NCBI GenBank assembly: GCA_017469525.1
Contig: JAFUGG010000026.1
Location: forward strand, 17,852-81,851
Reading direction: 5' to 3'
DNA length: 64,000 nucleotides
Source of the DNA: Bacteroidaceae bacterium
GTDB lineage: Bacteria; Bacteroidota; Bacteroidia; Bacteroidales; Bacteroidaceae
A program made the translations under genes and the position numbers. The notes beneath the pieces are model-generated. The model was not told where the DNA came from and made no database searches. It worked only from the letters and a program-made list of their open reading frames with translations. Positions within the stretch are counted from its first letter, which is position 1, and each line of letters starts with the position of its first letter. Positions 42,901 through 50,875 of this stretch are shown here, one piece after another.

Positions 42901-43695
42901 GTCGCCGTTTGCCTTGAAGCAGAGTTCGCCAGTTGCTACCATGTCGTAGGTGACGTAGGTGCAGCCGCTTGGCGCAGAAGCCGCATCAGCATCTTGTTGC
43001 AGGCAGTAGCAATTGGTGAAGGAGGCACGGTCTGCGGGGTTGCCCCACGAGAAGGTGTTCATGGTCTCTACTTCTGCAATGGAGATACAGTTGACGTAGT
43101 TCATCGTCTTTCCTGTTGTCACCCATCCTGCAAAGCCGTGGTTGTAGCCTTGGTTGCCCTTCACCTTGATGGCGGAGATGCAGTTGCGGAAGGTAGCATT
43201 GCGTGAGGCATAGCCGATGAAACCTGCGTTGGAGGCATTGGCGTCGTAGTCCACGTCGATGTTAACGATGCTGACACAGTTCTCGAACCGTGCGTTGTCG
43301 CTCCAGTTCCATGCGGCAAAGCCTGCACAGTTCTTGAAGGAAGCACGGATGCTGCCGCCCACGATGAGGTTCTTCACAGTGCCGGCGAAGTTGTAGAACA
43401 TGCCGGTCTGCTTCCCTTGGAAGTCGTAGTTGAGCGTGATGGTGTGCCCTGCTCCGTCGAAGACACCAGAGTAGGAAGTGGTGTTCGTGCAGAGCATGAA
43501 GTCTAGACCCGAGATGTCGCTGGTCAGCACCACGTTTGTGCTTTCGTATCCAGCCATTTCCGTCCAGGCTTGGAGGTCGGCCTTGCTGCCGATGAGGTAC
43601 GCACCATTTTCATTTTGCTGCAGGTCTGCCCATGCAGTTTGCCCTACGAGCATCATCATGCAGGTCAGGACGATAGAGTAAAGATTACGTTTCAT
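36904..43695 (-). CDS. 2263-aa exported surface protein with dockerin-like C-terminus
   Basis: Signal peptide residues 1-23 (MLVGQTAWA). The first 1050 residues are three similar cassettes of beta-helix/GLUG-like repeats (e.g. GTFDGAGHRIKGMVINATSN), each ending in a Cys pair: GWCSVCGTL, GFCINCGNP, GFCSVCGQE. The middle holds carbohydrate-binding-like sandwich modules (LRIGLTNQINSANAWSVIDR; LNIGIRSVDTPWRNKNLTIW) and acidic helical stretches of coiled-coil type. Another GLUG-like region follows, then two dockerin-like Ca-binding repeats (DLNQDGTVDIADVVAVLN; DVNGDGAVDIADVVAILN) at the end. There is no T9SS tail. It is 12 bp after the GH115 gene in the same operon. Probably a very large adhesin or scaffold; no enzyme domain recognised. 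Confidence 0.8.
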   Translation of the reverse strand: MKRNLYSIVLTCMMMLVGQTAWADLQQNENGAYLIGSKADLQAWTEMAGYESTNVVLTSDISGLDFMLCTNTTSYSGVFDGAGHTITLNYDFQGKQTGMFYNFAGTVKNLIVGGSIRASFKNCAGFAAWNWSDNARFENCVSIVNIDVDYDANASNAGFIGYASRNATFRNCISAIKVKGNQGYNHGFAGWVTTGKTMNYVNCISIAEVETMNTFSWGNPADRASFTNCYCLQQDADAASAPSGCTYVTYDMVATGELCFKANGDQSSINWYQTLGEDNIPLPFSDGHAQVYAVGEVNCAGVAVGDVTYSNSNTTPAPKHNDVDGWCSVCGTLMQDHLSPNADGFYELGSVADVEWFAAMVNDAHLVTIKGMLTADIDYQGTVNAHTPIGLNTTYKYNGTFDGAGHRIKGMVINATSNFQGFFGVVRGATVIRNLIIDSSCSVTGPSGIGGIAGAAQINAETPLVIENCVNEATIYATTGSAAGILGVGQSGYPTLQMKNCLNTGDITGNPATAFCSWLNMSGSSLTNCVNMGNITGADMAGNKYSYYCQLVRYEPGTMVLTNCYDFSDFDDQGSGHQGTDGDWMTDEPLEGGELCFLLNGDQTNIVWHQLLGTDAFPVPYYIEGGQVYAGGELNCDGTPLDVNGYSNSPSGTIPPHEFEDGFCINCGNPQLDYAPLEDGFYTISNASQLYWFARMVNEFAHNDWNARLAEDIDMTDYSDLFEPIGNGTNPYRGHFDGGQHRISELHLNFSGNYVGFIGRCGNGAFIENLLLDETCSINATGECVALVGGTYQMAGNVTLRNLGNMGNVYATGVQAAGIFGGNTGSQTTLLIENCFSTGAVEGGSDAAALVGWGGSGGKATVNNCWSCSEVTGYSENKGLFFARVTDGHLSNNYCTSEIEQQVSLITYDEIMDGTLCFKLNGDQTNIAWYQNLDNGSEVDDQPLPFSNGHAQVFPKGKMLCDGTVDPSGMTYSNNNEVVIPDHKFTDGFCSVCGQEDPNYTGFLAIIRNPNFTNDSNFWTGNEFAVSNGVAEQSGKTFNTYQDITDLENGVYKLRLQGFSRAAALGSEAYEDFNEDMMRNTYYYAESAGKRQARRLVDITADGKDAQLNGGVGETELSDGMFVPASTAAAAVYMGKGHYWNAPLYLAVTDGTLRIGLTNQINSANAWSVIDRIRIEYVGNDAAAYALIAEQIADDAQDLDDVLGQESLKEDYEEVIDGAGSLTDTNAILDAADKASRLPDQIKLSAVAYESYVAAVEAIISEWESRDDLQGDDADKLETYLTQSEEPSEDFPNGTYLYIKEYRLLDAGQLAAEAAFAQQLLQAAIMNSAAEGSDMTSLIVNPKFNDAVAWNGWTVTEGRTESGYNMVHNGGFTDVVPVAAAYNMTFEVNQQITGLNDGIYALTAQAFHRPGQGREGLIDGSDIIPAQLFVNDFAAPVLSVYADKLSYVDAQNGVNCRFDATEDETAPHNGEQTGSVDIDTSEGEGYFVPDNIYTASFAFNGKRYEQTVYGIVKDGKLNIGIRSVDTPWRNKNLTIWGNFRLTYYGQSSAAISDILNQYSERIERIDQQRDDQEYYLSQSHIDAIRNKIEEAKSADKEQQLQLIEEMNDEFAAIPVSAGLYNQLNMLAQFASDMAEGMEPGDVQDEMYGIYDDLVEIIVDGSLTDEEAEQKIAELMENPVIGGVVYVQGDLYDELSENGEWPYSQMCSLYPLVKNAEGKFVGSVTLQDRSHRSAGFQRAGLFFRRINTIYKSADATRNFITPGRHTFGVQEGGSDFQALNGTYNIVLDLDAMTVDFELQDDYNWPNAVFVTGTLNNRQGSLMRWKNDEQIPLQHVGSGKYVGVVDLVNDNSNPFCSFGIMACRSTEEMVNFSQTTRSSWTEARYGSEEQYLELQSGQEVTNLVRGLDRTWRISPAGKYLIEFDMDKASMKATLLETKGNGTESNPLQIANKQDLQSLRDRMTSGRTLYARLTSDIDMKGEGWWPLNSTFYANSYEEGYGKALSLDGTGHVIKNLNVASVKENGFETGLFGVLVGEVKNMGLYNATVESGKAQDVGLLAGRLGTEENAALVDQCYVHGKLLTADALENCAAGPVAGVAVNATVSNVYTNACVGAGSSMGDFIGIGSPSLTVRNSYAAGKANKSLATAAIADDQGSNVESLLFYGVQNQEEISNIASQWDAWHENGTIGLGWPLLKWQVERGDHLQLCGFGIQGDLNQDGTVDIADVVAVLNIMASDSDNPAADVNGDGAVDIADVVAILNIMAAQ

Positions 43696-43707
43696 TTGGT
43701 TTGTTAT

Positions 43708-46700
43708 TTAGTTATGTGTTATGATGATTTTCTTTCCATTCCTTATATATATGCCCTTCGGCAAGTTGTTTAACGCTTTGCCATTCACCATTTGTCCGTT
43801 GAGGTTATACGTTGCGGAACTGTGAACTGTGAGTTGTGAGCCGTTAACTGGCCTGATGCCATCGGGGTCGAAGTCCGAGATGCGCTCTATGCGGAAGTAA
43901 TCCACGCGGAACTTTCCGGTGCGGTTGCTGCCTGTGACTTGCGTGCCGTCGCCCTTGAGGGAGCCGGAACGAATGCCGAGCGTCAGGTCTTCGCCTGGTT
44001 CGACGGCGACCTCTACACTGAGTTCCTGCATGGACTTGCCATCGACGGCTTCGCTGATGTACGATGCGAAGGTGTTGTTCTCGCCCGAGGTGAGGTTCTG
44101 CTCATAGTCGTGAGGCGAACCATAATACTGCACCTCGTTGTTCGCGAAGAGTCGTCCCATGCCTTCCAGCCCTGCTTCGCTCCAGAAGAGACAGCTTACG
44201 CGATAGATGCCCGGCTGCAACTTGGCGGCAGGTATCGTTTGATAGAGGCAAAGATCGTTGGGCATAGGCTTGTATCCGGCAGGCGTGAAGGCACAATAGT
44301 TCTTGCCGTGCATGCCTTCGCCATTGCCGAAGAGGCCCGAGTTGGTAGTGCTGTAGGTGTCCGAGAAGGATAGGTTCCAACCATACGGGATGCCCTTCAC
44401 CGTAGCACCATTCGCAAGTTCTGTGGCCGATTTGTACTCGAAGTCGCTGTTCACGATGAGCTCCTCGGTCAAAGAGCCTGTGTCATCCTGAGGCAGGTCG
44501 CCTATTCTGCGAATCGTGAAATGGTCCACCTTGAACCATCCCGTCTCGTCGGTTTGCTTGCCGTCGCCAGTGATGCAACTGGTCTTGATGCCCACCGTGA
44601 GGTCTTCCCCCTCGTGAACTTGGAGCACGACCCGCATGGGGTGCATGATGGTGTGCGTCTCATATCCTGCTTTGTGGCCAGCAAAGGTGCTCACCTCGTC
44701 TGCTTTGAGAATCTTGTCGTAGTCGCTCTTGTGGGCATAATACTGTACATGGTCGTTGGCGAAGAGTCGGCAGGGACCTCGTTTGCCTGACTGGTTGAAG
44801 AGCCAACACCCGACTTCATAGATGCCGGGCTCAAGCTTATCGGCAGGTATGGTTTGGTAGAGTCGGAAGTTCTCTGGCATGGGTTTGGCCTTGAACCAGC
44901 AGACGGAACCTCCGTCGTTGTAGTTTATCGAGCCGTCACTATTGCTGATGCCGTAGGAATTGCCAGACATCGTGCCCTCTAACGTCCACCCATATGGCAC
45001 GCCTCGCTGTATGCCTCCGGTCGGATTGGTGAGGACGGAGGAGCCGCTCTTGTAGAGTTCGAAGTCGGGATTGACGAGGAGTTGGTTGGTGAGGCTGAGG
45101 TCTTCGCTGTCCGTCCTGCGATAAACAATCTGGCTTATCACGAGGGCTGGGTTCATGGCATAGAATCGGAAGGCCACATCCCTTGCCGTCGTCGCCTTGT
45201 ACGAGAAGCGGGCTTCAGCGTAGCCGTGCATCACGTTGTCGCTCCAAACGTTCGTCTCGGCATTACACTTGATGCTCTTCGAGGTGATGTTGCCAGAACC
45301 GATGCCCATCCCGACACAGAGGTCGTTGCTGGTCGTAATGGGGAAGGTGGGCAGACAGCGTACGATAATCTGGTACGAGCCCTTTTCAACGGGCAAAGTA
45401 TATTCGACGTAAGGCCCTTTGCTCCTTGCTGTGGAGGCCGTGTAGGTAGTGTAGTCGATGGGCCAGACAGTAATGCTGTTGTCGCCCACGCCGAGGTTCT
45501 CGAGCGTCTGCCAAGCGCCTCGACTACCACTGTAGCTGGTGCTGGGAACATAGATATAGCCCTCGTCGAAGACTTCTCCCTTGGCATCGTTGACGTCGCT
45601 TGCTGTTGCGGCGTACGGCATACCGAACTGCGCTCCCGTATCACTTGCGTTGGGCGACTTGTCCATCATGCCGTTCCATTTTCCTCCGGCTGTCTGCGTA
45701 TTGAATATGTTCGTAAGATAAAGGATGTCGCTATACGCCGTGCGCGCCAGTGCGGCGTATTGCATGGCTCGTTTATGGTCGCCAAGACCTGCGTACCAGT
45801 AGCTGAGCTTGGCTCCGTAGGCCTTGATGTTTTGTGCGGCAGTAGCGATGATAGGGTAGGAGAAGAGTTCGAAGTAGGCATCCTTCAAGCGCTGGGGAAT
45901 GCTGGCCTCCAGGCTTTGTACGCGAGCGGCGAGTGCCTGATAGTCCTTGATACGCTGCTCCATCTCCTGAATCGTAAAGGTAACATGATAGACGGTTTCA
46001 GGCTTGCTTTGTGCCGCAAGACGGTAGTGCTCGAGACGAATTTCGCCCATTTCATCGGCAAAATCAGCCCCGAAGGTCTTCTCGGCCCACCATCTTGAGA
46101 ACTGCCACGCTTTGTCTGGCGTCCACTTGTTGACGTCCCAAGCCAACTCCATACAGAACTCGAACTCGACCTCCGCAGGTTTGATGTCGCCGACGTTCAC
46201 CATCCAGAAGCGTGTCATACCGTTCTCGTAGGCTTTCGACAACTCGAAACTGATGAGCGAGGGCGATATGGTGCTGAGCCAGATGTAGGAACAAGGGTTA
46301 CCCAGATAGCTGAGATGGTAGTAGATGCCGTGTCCGCCGCTTCGCTTGCGCTCCTGCGCGGTGGGGAGCTGCCTGATGAAAGCGTAGTTGTCGTCAACCC
46401 AACACATCGTCACGTCGTCGGGAATCTGCAATCCTGCGTTGTAGAGTGTGAGCGCTTCCTTGTAGGGAATGTATATCTGAGGCACCTTCGTGGGGTCGCC
46501 ACCCAGGGAGTCCGTGATGATTTCACGTTGTGCGGCGATGATGTCGGCGAGTCCCTGAAGCTGAGCCGCCTGCCCTTCATAACCGAGCAAGGCAACGTCC
46601 TGCAGTCCCCTCATGCCGATTTCATAGATGCCCTCGTAGTCGCGAGCCTCGCCAGCCCGTTTTGCCCAATAGTCGTAGCAACCCTGCGGATTGGTGGCAA

Positions 46701-47583
46701 ACGTGAAGTTGCTGCTGTTGTTGCCTGATTTGAAGCGGGGCCATTCCCAGAGATTGTCGCGGAGCATGCTGTCGCCAGAGCTCATGACGATTGCCCAAGC
46801 CTTTGCCAAACGCTTGTTCTCCTCCAAAGACCAAAAGGCGCGTGAACTGCCGTGCTTAGCCGGCCAGAGACAGTTGGCACGCAATCTGAGTAGAAGCTCC
46901 ATGACTTTCTCGTACGTGCGCGGACCTATATTATTATATGTGGTGTCGATGGTTCGTTTTGCCCAAGGCAGCATCGCCCAGTCTTCGTCGTTGATGAAGA
47001 GTCCGCGATACTTTACGTCGGGTTTTTCGACCGCGGTCCGGTCGCCATGAACGTAGATGGCAGACATCGGAGCGGGCTCCACGTCGGCCCACCATACATA
47101 GGGTGAAACGCCGATTCTGCGGCTGATTTCGAAGAGTCCGTATGCTGTGCCGCGCGGTGTGCCGCCCATGATGACGAGAGCCTGACTGATGCCTTCCATC
47201 GGATTTTGCACCAGTTGGAGCGCGTAAGCCTCCCAAACGCCCGTCAGACCTGTGGTGTCCACCTTTCCGTCGGCAATGAGGTTGTCCAGGATGGCTGATT
47301 GTCCGATGGTTCCAGCAATGATGGGAAGATCGCCTCCACTCAGCGAATTGCGAAGGGCAAGCCGTTTGCCCGTGATGGTCTGAATGTCGCGAATGACGCA
47401 ATTGCTGGCCGTTGTGACCACTTCGGCATCGTTCTCGCTGACGATGAACACGGCGTTCTGGTCGCTGCCCACAATGGGGAATCCGCCTGCAGTCTGCGAA
47501 AAGGTCAAGTCCGCTGTGGCTTGCAAGGTTCCGACAAGCGTCAGCAGAAAGAGGGCGAAATATCGTGTAATAGTTTCCTTCAT
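43708..47583 (-). CDS. Secreted xylan alpha-1,2-glucuronidase, GH115, with T9SS tail
   Basis: Removes (4-O-methyl-)glucuronic acid from xylan, including internal side chains. Signal peptide about residues 1-23. The GH115 core carries VKYRGLFINDEDWAMLPWAK, LRLRANCLWPAKHGSSRAFW, MSSGDSMLRDNLWEWPRF and FWMVNVGDIKPAEVEFEFCM. At 1291 aa it is longer than typical enzymes because two similar modules of about 170 aa follow (LYQTIPADKLEPGIYEVGCW and LYQTIPAAKLQPGIYRVSCL), likely carbohydrate-binding. The C-terminus TYNLNGQMVNGKALNNLPKG...NGKKIIITHN is a T9SS type A sorting tail. First gene of a two-gene operon with the dockerin-like protein. Confidence 0.93.
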   Translation of the reverse strand: MKETITRYFALFLLTLVGTLQATADLTFSQTAGGFPIVGSDQNAVFIVSENDAEVVTTASNCVIRDIQTITGKRLALRNSLSGGDLPIIAGTIGQSAILDNLIADGKVDTTGLTGVWEAYALQLVQNPMEGISQALVIMGGTPRGTAYGLFEISRRIGVSPYVWWADVEPAPMSAIYVHGDRTAVEKPDVKYRGLFINDEDWAMLPWAKRTIDTTYNNIGPRTYEKVMELLLRLRANCLWPAKHGSSRAFWSLEENKRLAKAWAIVMSSGDSMLRDNLWEWPRFKSGNNSSNFTFATNPQGCYDYWAKRAGEARDYEGIYEIGMRGLQDVALLGYEGQAAQLQGLADIIAAQREIITDSLGGDPTKVPQIYIPYKEALTLYNAGLQIPDDVTMCWVDDNYAFIRQLPTAQERKRSGGHGIYYHLSYLGNPCSYIWLSTISPSLISFELSKAYENGMTRFWMVNVGDIKPAEVEFEFCMELAWDVNKWTPDKAWQFSRWWAEKTFGADFADEMGEIRLEHYRLAAQSKPETVYHVTFTIQEMEQRIKDYQALAARVQSLEASIPQRLKDAYFELFSYPIIATAAQNIKAYGAKLSYWYAGLGDHKRAMQYAALARTAYSDILYLTNIFNTQTAGGKWNGMMDKSPNASDTGAQFGMPYAATASDVNDAKGEVFDEGYIYVPSTSYSGSRGAWQTLENLGVGDNSITVWPIDYTTYTASTARSKGPYVEYTLPVEKGSYQIIVRCLPTFPITTSNDLCVGMGIGSGNITSKSIKCNAETNVWSDNVMHGYAEARFSYKATTARDVAFRFYAMNPALVISQIVYRRTDSEDLSLTNQLLVNPDFELYKSGSSVLTNPTGGIQRGVPYGWTLEGTMSGNSYGISNSDGSINYNDGGSVCWFKAKPMPENFRLYQTIPADKLEPGIYEVGCWLFNQSGKRGPCRLFANDHVQYYAHKSDYDKILKADEVSTFAGHKAGYETHTIMHPMRVVLQVHEGEDLTVGIKTSCITGDGKQTDETGWFKVDHFTIRRIGDLPQDDTGSLTEELIVNSDFEYKSATELANGATVKGIPYGWNLSFSDTYSTTNSGLFGNGEGMHGKNYCAFTPAGYKPMPNDLCLYQTIPAAKLQPGIYRVSCLFWSEAGLEGMGRLFANNEVQYYGSPHDYEQNLTSGENNTFASYISEAVDGKSMQELSVEVAVEPGEDLTLGIRSGSLKGDGTQVTGSNRTGKFRVDYFRIERISDFDPDGIRPVNGSQLTVHSSATYNLNGQMVNGKALNNLPKGIYIRNGKKIIITHN

Positions 47584-47815
47584 GGTTCGGAAAACACCAT
47601 TTTATTGAAATCTGCACGACAAAATTAGCAAATTATTTTGACATAACCAGCAAAATGATGCAAATATTTAGTGCAATTTATGAAAATTTGTTGCCTGGGT
47701 GCTTTATTTCATAATTTAGCAAAACGTCAGTAAAATACCTGATTTGGTTTCTATATGCTATTTCTGAAACTGACGCTTTACGGCGGAAAATAGAACGAAA
47801 AACGCTGAATTTAGC

Positions 47816-47925
47816 GATTCGGCAGGGTGAATTTGCCAACGAATGCAGGGGCGATTGGCAATGCAATATAGGTCTTTGACCAACTCGGCATAGGTCTTTT
47901 GCAAAATCCCTGTACCGAATTGGGG
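47816..47925. repeat. Degenerate 22-bp periodic array, about 5 units
   Basis: Five 22-bp steps from 47816. Units 1-2 share GCAGGG(T/G)..ATT.GCC; units 3-4 share ATAGGTCTTT at the same offset; units 2-5 begin with AA. Similarity is pairwise rather than global, so the call rests on the constant period. Confidence 0.55.
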
Positions 47926-48207
47926 CATTTAAAACGATGAAATCGCTCATTTTTGGCGTTAAAATTGTCCTTTTTCTCCACTGTTTAAAATCACGAAAAA
48001 TATATCATCCACATCCTCAAACAGTTGCAAAACTTCACGAGAATCGAAAAAATTCAGGGTCGGACAGGTTTCTGCTCTTCCGAGGGCCGTTTTTCACGGT
48101 TTGCAAAAAGCAAAGTGTAAGCAGAGTCTGTATATTATCGTGCAAAATGTAAGTCAGTGCATTAAGTTTTTTAATGCAAAATTCTTTCATATTTTCAGGT
48201 TTTGTCG

Positions 48208-48215
48208 TACCTTTG
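48208..48215 (+). promoter_or_regulatory. -7 box of the HAD phosphatase gene
   Basis: TACCTTTG, 17 bp before the ATG at 48233; TTTC lies 19 bp upstream in place of TTTG. The short leader supports the chosen start. Confidence 0.6.
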
Positions 48216-48232
48216 CGGCGCAAATCATAAAG

Positions 48233-48877
48233 ATGAAATACAAGGCAGTCATATTCGACCTCGACGGGACACTGACAGACACGCTGGAAGACCTCTATCT
48301 GAGCGTCAATTATGCCTTGCGGAGCAACAGCCTTCCCGAGCGCAGCCTCGAGGAAGTGCGGCACTTCGTAGGCAACGGTGTCAGGAAACTCGTGGAGCGT
48401 GCAGTACCAGAAAACACAAGTTCGACGACCCTCGAGAAGTGCTTCGAGGCGTTCCGCTCGCACTATGTCATTCATTGCCAAGACCATACGTGTCTCTACC
48501 CTGGCATTGCTTATCTGCTCACAGCTCTGCATGCCAAGGGCTACAAGATGGCCGTCGTGAGCAACAAACTGCAGGCAGGCGTCGACGAGCTGGCAGCAGC
48601 CTTCTTCGGCGGAGTGGTCGACGTGGCCATCGGCGAGCGGCCGGGTGTGCCAACGAAGCCAGCCCCCGACATGGTGCAGACAGCCTTGAGAGAGCTTGGC
48701 GTCGTGCAGACAGAAGCCATCTATGTGGGCGATTCCGACGTTGACCTGCAGACCGCAGCCAATTCCGGCCTGCCTTGCATCTCAGTCCTGTGGGGCTTCA
48801 GAAGTCGAGATTTCCTCAAGGCTCACGGAGCCACCATGTTTGCCGAGAAGCCCGAGGACGTTCTCTCGATGGTTTAG
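48233..48877 (+). CDS. HAD-superfamily phosphatase, phosphoglycolate phosphatase-like
   Basis: A 214-aa cytoplasmic hydrolase. HAD motif I is FDLDGTLTDT (nucleophile Asp9, acid Asp11), motif II VVSNK (about residue 110), motif III Lys in TKPAPDMV, motif IV VGDSDVDLQTA. The helical cap of subclass IA lies at residues 18-80. The start at 48233 was preferred to the upstream in-frame ATG because a TACCTTTG promoter box lies between them. Phosphoglycolate phosphatase (Gph) is the likeliest annotation, but HAD substrate calls from sequence are weak. Confidence 0.88.
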   Translation: MKYKAVIFDLDGTLTDTLEDLYLSVNYALRSNSLPERSLEEVRHFVGNGVRKLVERAVPENTSSTTLEKCFEAFRSHYVIHCQDHTCLYPGIAYLLTALHAKGYKMAVVSNKLQAGVDELAAAFFGGVVDVAIGERPGVPTKPAPDMVQTALRELGVVQTEAIYVGDSDVDLQTAANSGLPCISVLWGFRSRDFLKAHGATMFAEKPEDVLSMV

Positions 48878-49010
48878 GTAACTCATAATTCTTAATTCAT
48901 TATTCATTATTAAGGGGCAGATGCGGACGAGACGTCCGCGTTCCCAGACGAAAACGCTCTGATAGCTAAAAATAATGAGCTATGAAGTGTGAAGTGTGAA
49001 TTATTTTTTG

Positions 49011-49018
49011 TACCTTTG
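49011..49018 (+). promoter_or_regulatory. -7 box of the OmpA/TPR lipoprotein gene
   Basis: TACCTTTG, 40 bp before the ATG at 49059. Upstream at 48920-48940 there is a GCGGACG/CGTCCGC hairpin without a T-run. Confidence 0.55.
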
Positions 49019-49058
49019 CGCCCGAAAATAAAGACAACACAATAACAAACAACACACA

Positions 49059-50753
49059 ATGAAACGTACAAAGTACATCTTTTCCATGGCAGCAGCATCT
49101 GCCATTGTCCTGTCGTCCTGCAGCAAGCTCGGCAAGCTCACGGACGAAAACTTCACAGTAGTACCCACCCCCCTCGAAGTCATCGGCGGCGAAGTGCCGA
49201 CCACCATCAACGGCACCTTCCCCGTTAAATACATGAAGAAGAAGGCAGAAGTGACTGTCACCCCCGTCCTCAAGTACAATGGCGGCGAAGCAGTAGGCCA
49301 GAGCGCCACCTTCCAAGGCGAGAAGGTGGAGGGCAACGGAACCACCATCCAGTACAAGGCTGGCGGCGTCTATACCATGAAGACCAACTTCACATATCAG
49401 GAGCCAATGATGAACAGCGACCTCTATGCACGCTTCGATGCCAAGCTTGGAAAGAAAGTGGTCAGCATCCCAGAGGTGAAGATTGGCTACGGCGTCATTG
49501 CCACAAGCCAGCTCCTGAGCCGTTGCGGCATGACAGCCTCCACTGCTCCCGACGCCTTCCAGCGCATCATGGAGCAGAAGCAGGAAGCCAACATCAAGTT
49601 CCTCATCAACCAAGCTAACCTCCGTGCAAGCGAGCTCAACACCGTCAGCATCAAGGACCTTGGCAAGATTCTCCGCGAGATCAACGACAACGAAGAGACC
49701 CGCGCCCTGCAGAACATCGAGGTGAGCGCATACGCAAGCCCCGACGGCAAGCTCTCCTTCAACGAGAAGCTGGCCGAGAAGCGTCAGGATGTCAGTGCCA
49801 ACTACCTCAAAGGCGAGCTCAAGAAGATACAGATGAAGGCCGACGTGGACACGAAGTTCACGGCCGAGGACTGGGACGGCTTCCAGGAACTCATCAGCAA
49901 GAGCAACCTCCAGGACAAGGACATCATCATCCGGGTACTGTCGATGTACAAGGACCCCGAGGAGCGTGAGCAGCAAATCCGTAACATGAGCGCCGTCTAT
50001 ACCGACATCAAGGAGAGCATCCTGCCTGAGCTTCGTCGTGCACGCCTTATCGTCAACTACGAAATCATCGGCCGCAGCGACGACCAGATTCTTGCTCAGT
50101 TTAACGACGACCCAAGCAAGCTCAGCGTCGAGGAACTCGTTTACGGTGCCAACAAACTGGTGACGGACGACAAGGTGCGTCAGCAGTGGAACGAGACTGT
50201 AGCACAGCAGTATCCCAGCGACTACCGCCCCCTCAACAACCTGGCACAGCAAGCCATTGCCAACGGTCAGCCGGAGATGGCAGAGACCTACCTGAAGCGT
50301 GCTGCCAGCATCAACAAGAATGCTCCCGAAGTCAATACGAACCTGGCTCTCCTTGCCCTCAAGGATGGCGACATCGCTGCTGCCGAGAGCTATCTCGCAA
50401 AGGGTAGCGGCTCCAACACCTTCAAGGAGGTGATGGGCAACCTCAACATTGCCAAGGGCAACTACACACAGGCTGCCAGCGACCTTGCCGGCGTGGCAAG
50501 CAACAGCGCTGCCCTTGCACAGATTCTTGCAAAGGACTACACGAGCGCCAAGAACACGCTGTCGAGCATCAAGAATGCCGACGCTATCACAAGCTACCTG
50601 CAAGCTATCCTCGCTGCACGCACCGGCGATGCCGGAACGGTGACAAGCGCCTTGGCAAGTGCCATCAAGCAGGATCCCACTCTGGCAGAGCGTGCTGCCA
50701 ACGACTATGAGTTCGTGAAGTACGCCAGCGCCGTGAAGAGCCTGCTGAAATAA
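49059..50753 (+). CDS. Lipoprotein with OmpA-like region and TPR repeats
   Basis: A 564-aa lipoprotein (lipobox VLSSC, Cys21). The N-terminal 150 residues look like beta-sandwich (AEVTVTPVLKYNGGEAVGQS). Residues about 220-260 resemble the peptidoglycan-binding OmpA motif (NIEVSAYASPDGKLSFNEKL followed by AEKRQDVSANYL). Residues 385-560 are TPR-like helices (NNLAQQAIANGQPEMAETYL, NTNLALLALKDGDIAAAESY). It is likely attached to the inner leaflet of the outer membrane and contacts the cell wall. Bacteroidetes homologues are abundant but without established function. It precedes a TlpA-like lipoprotein gene by about 20 bp. Confidence 0.75.
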   Translation: MKRTKYIFSMAAASAIVLSSCSKLGKLTDENFTVVPTPLEVIGGEVPTTINGTFPVKYMKKKAEVTVTPVLKYNGGEAVGQSATFQGEKVEGNGTTIQYKAGGVYTMKTNFTYQEPMMNSDLYARFDAKLGKKVVSIPEVKIGYGVIATSQLLSRCGMTASTAPDAFQRIMEQKQEANIKFLINQANLRASELNTVSIKDLGKILREINDNEETRALQNIEVSAYASPDGKLSFNEKLAEKRQDVSANYLKGELKKIQMKADVDTKFTAEDWDGFQELISKSNLQDKDIIIRVLSMYKDPEEREQQIRNMSAVYTDIKESILPELRRARLIVNYEIIGRSDDQILAQFNDDPSKLSVEELVYGANKLVTDDKVRQQWNETVAQQYPSDYRPLNNLAQQAIANGQPEMAETYLKRAASINKNAPEVNTNLALLALKDGDIAAAESYLAKGSGSNTFKEVMGNLNIAKGNYTQAASDLAGVASNSAALAQILAKDYTSAKNTLSSIKNADAITSYLQAILAARTGDAGTVTSALASAIKQDPTLAERAANDYEFVKYASAVKSLLK

Positions 50754-50761
50754 AATTCATA

Positions 50762-50875
50762 GTGAAAAGTGAAAGGTGAATAATCAGAATTTACCATCTT
50801 GGCCTGTGTTGTTTTGCAGCACAATCGGCACGTTTAGGAAGGTTGATATTTCACTTTTCACTTTTCACTTTTCAC
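50762..50875. repeat. Inverted pair of 7-bp arrays at the start of the TlpA-like gene
   Basis: GTGAAAA-type heptamers (3 units, 50762-50782) and the complementary TTTTCAC heptamers (4 units, 50848-50875) face each other over about 65 nt and could form a long hairpin. The GTG start of the next gene lies inside the first array; the second encodes the hydrophobic core of its signal peptide. Because 7 is not a multiple of 3, any change in unit number shifts the frame. Confidence 0.8.

Larger units (their letters stand above)
47584..48232. other. 649-bp intergenic stretch between divergent genes
   Basis: AT-rich. It holds a minus-strand TAATTTTG -7 box for GH115 (47620-47627; a TTTG lies 23 bp further upstream, slightly far), the degenerate 22-bp array at 47816-47925 and the HAD gene promoter (48208-48215). 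The 71-codon frame at 47937 shows no family resemblance and I leave it out. Confidence 0.65.

Noticed and set aside
47937..48152. 71-codon plus-strand ORF before the HAD gene
   Set aside because: No family resemblance, and its end overlaps the leader of the HAD gene; left as noncoding.
48919..48940. GCGGACG/CGTCCGC hairpin as terminator of the HAD gene
   Set aside because: Strong stem but no T-run on either side; could equally be a REP-like repeat.
48966..50603. Minus-strand frame (545 codons) opposite the OmpA/TPR lipoprotein
   Set aside because: Shadow; the plus strand has signal peptide, lipobox and TPR pattern.
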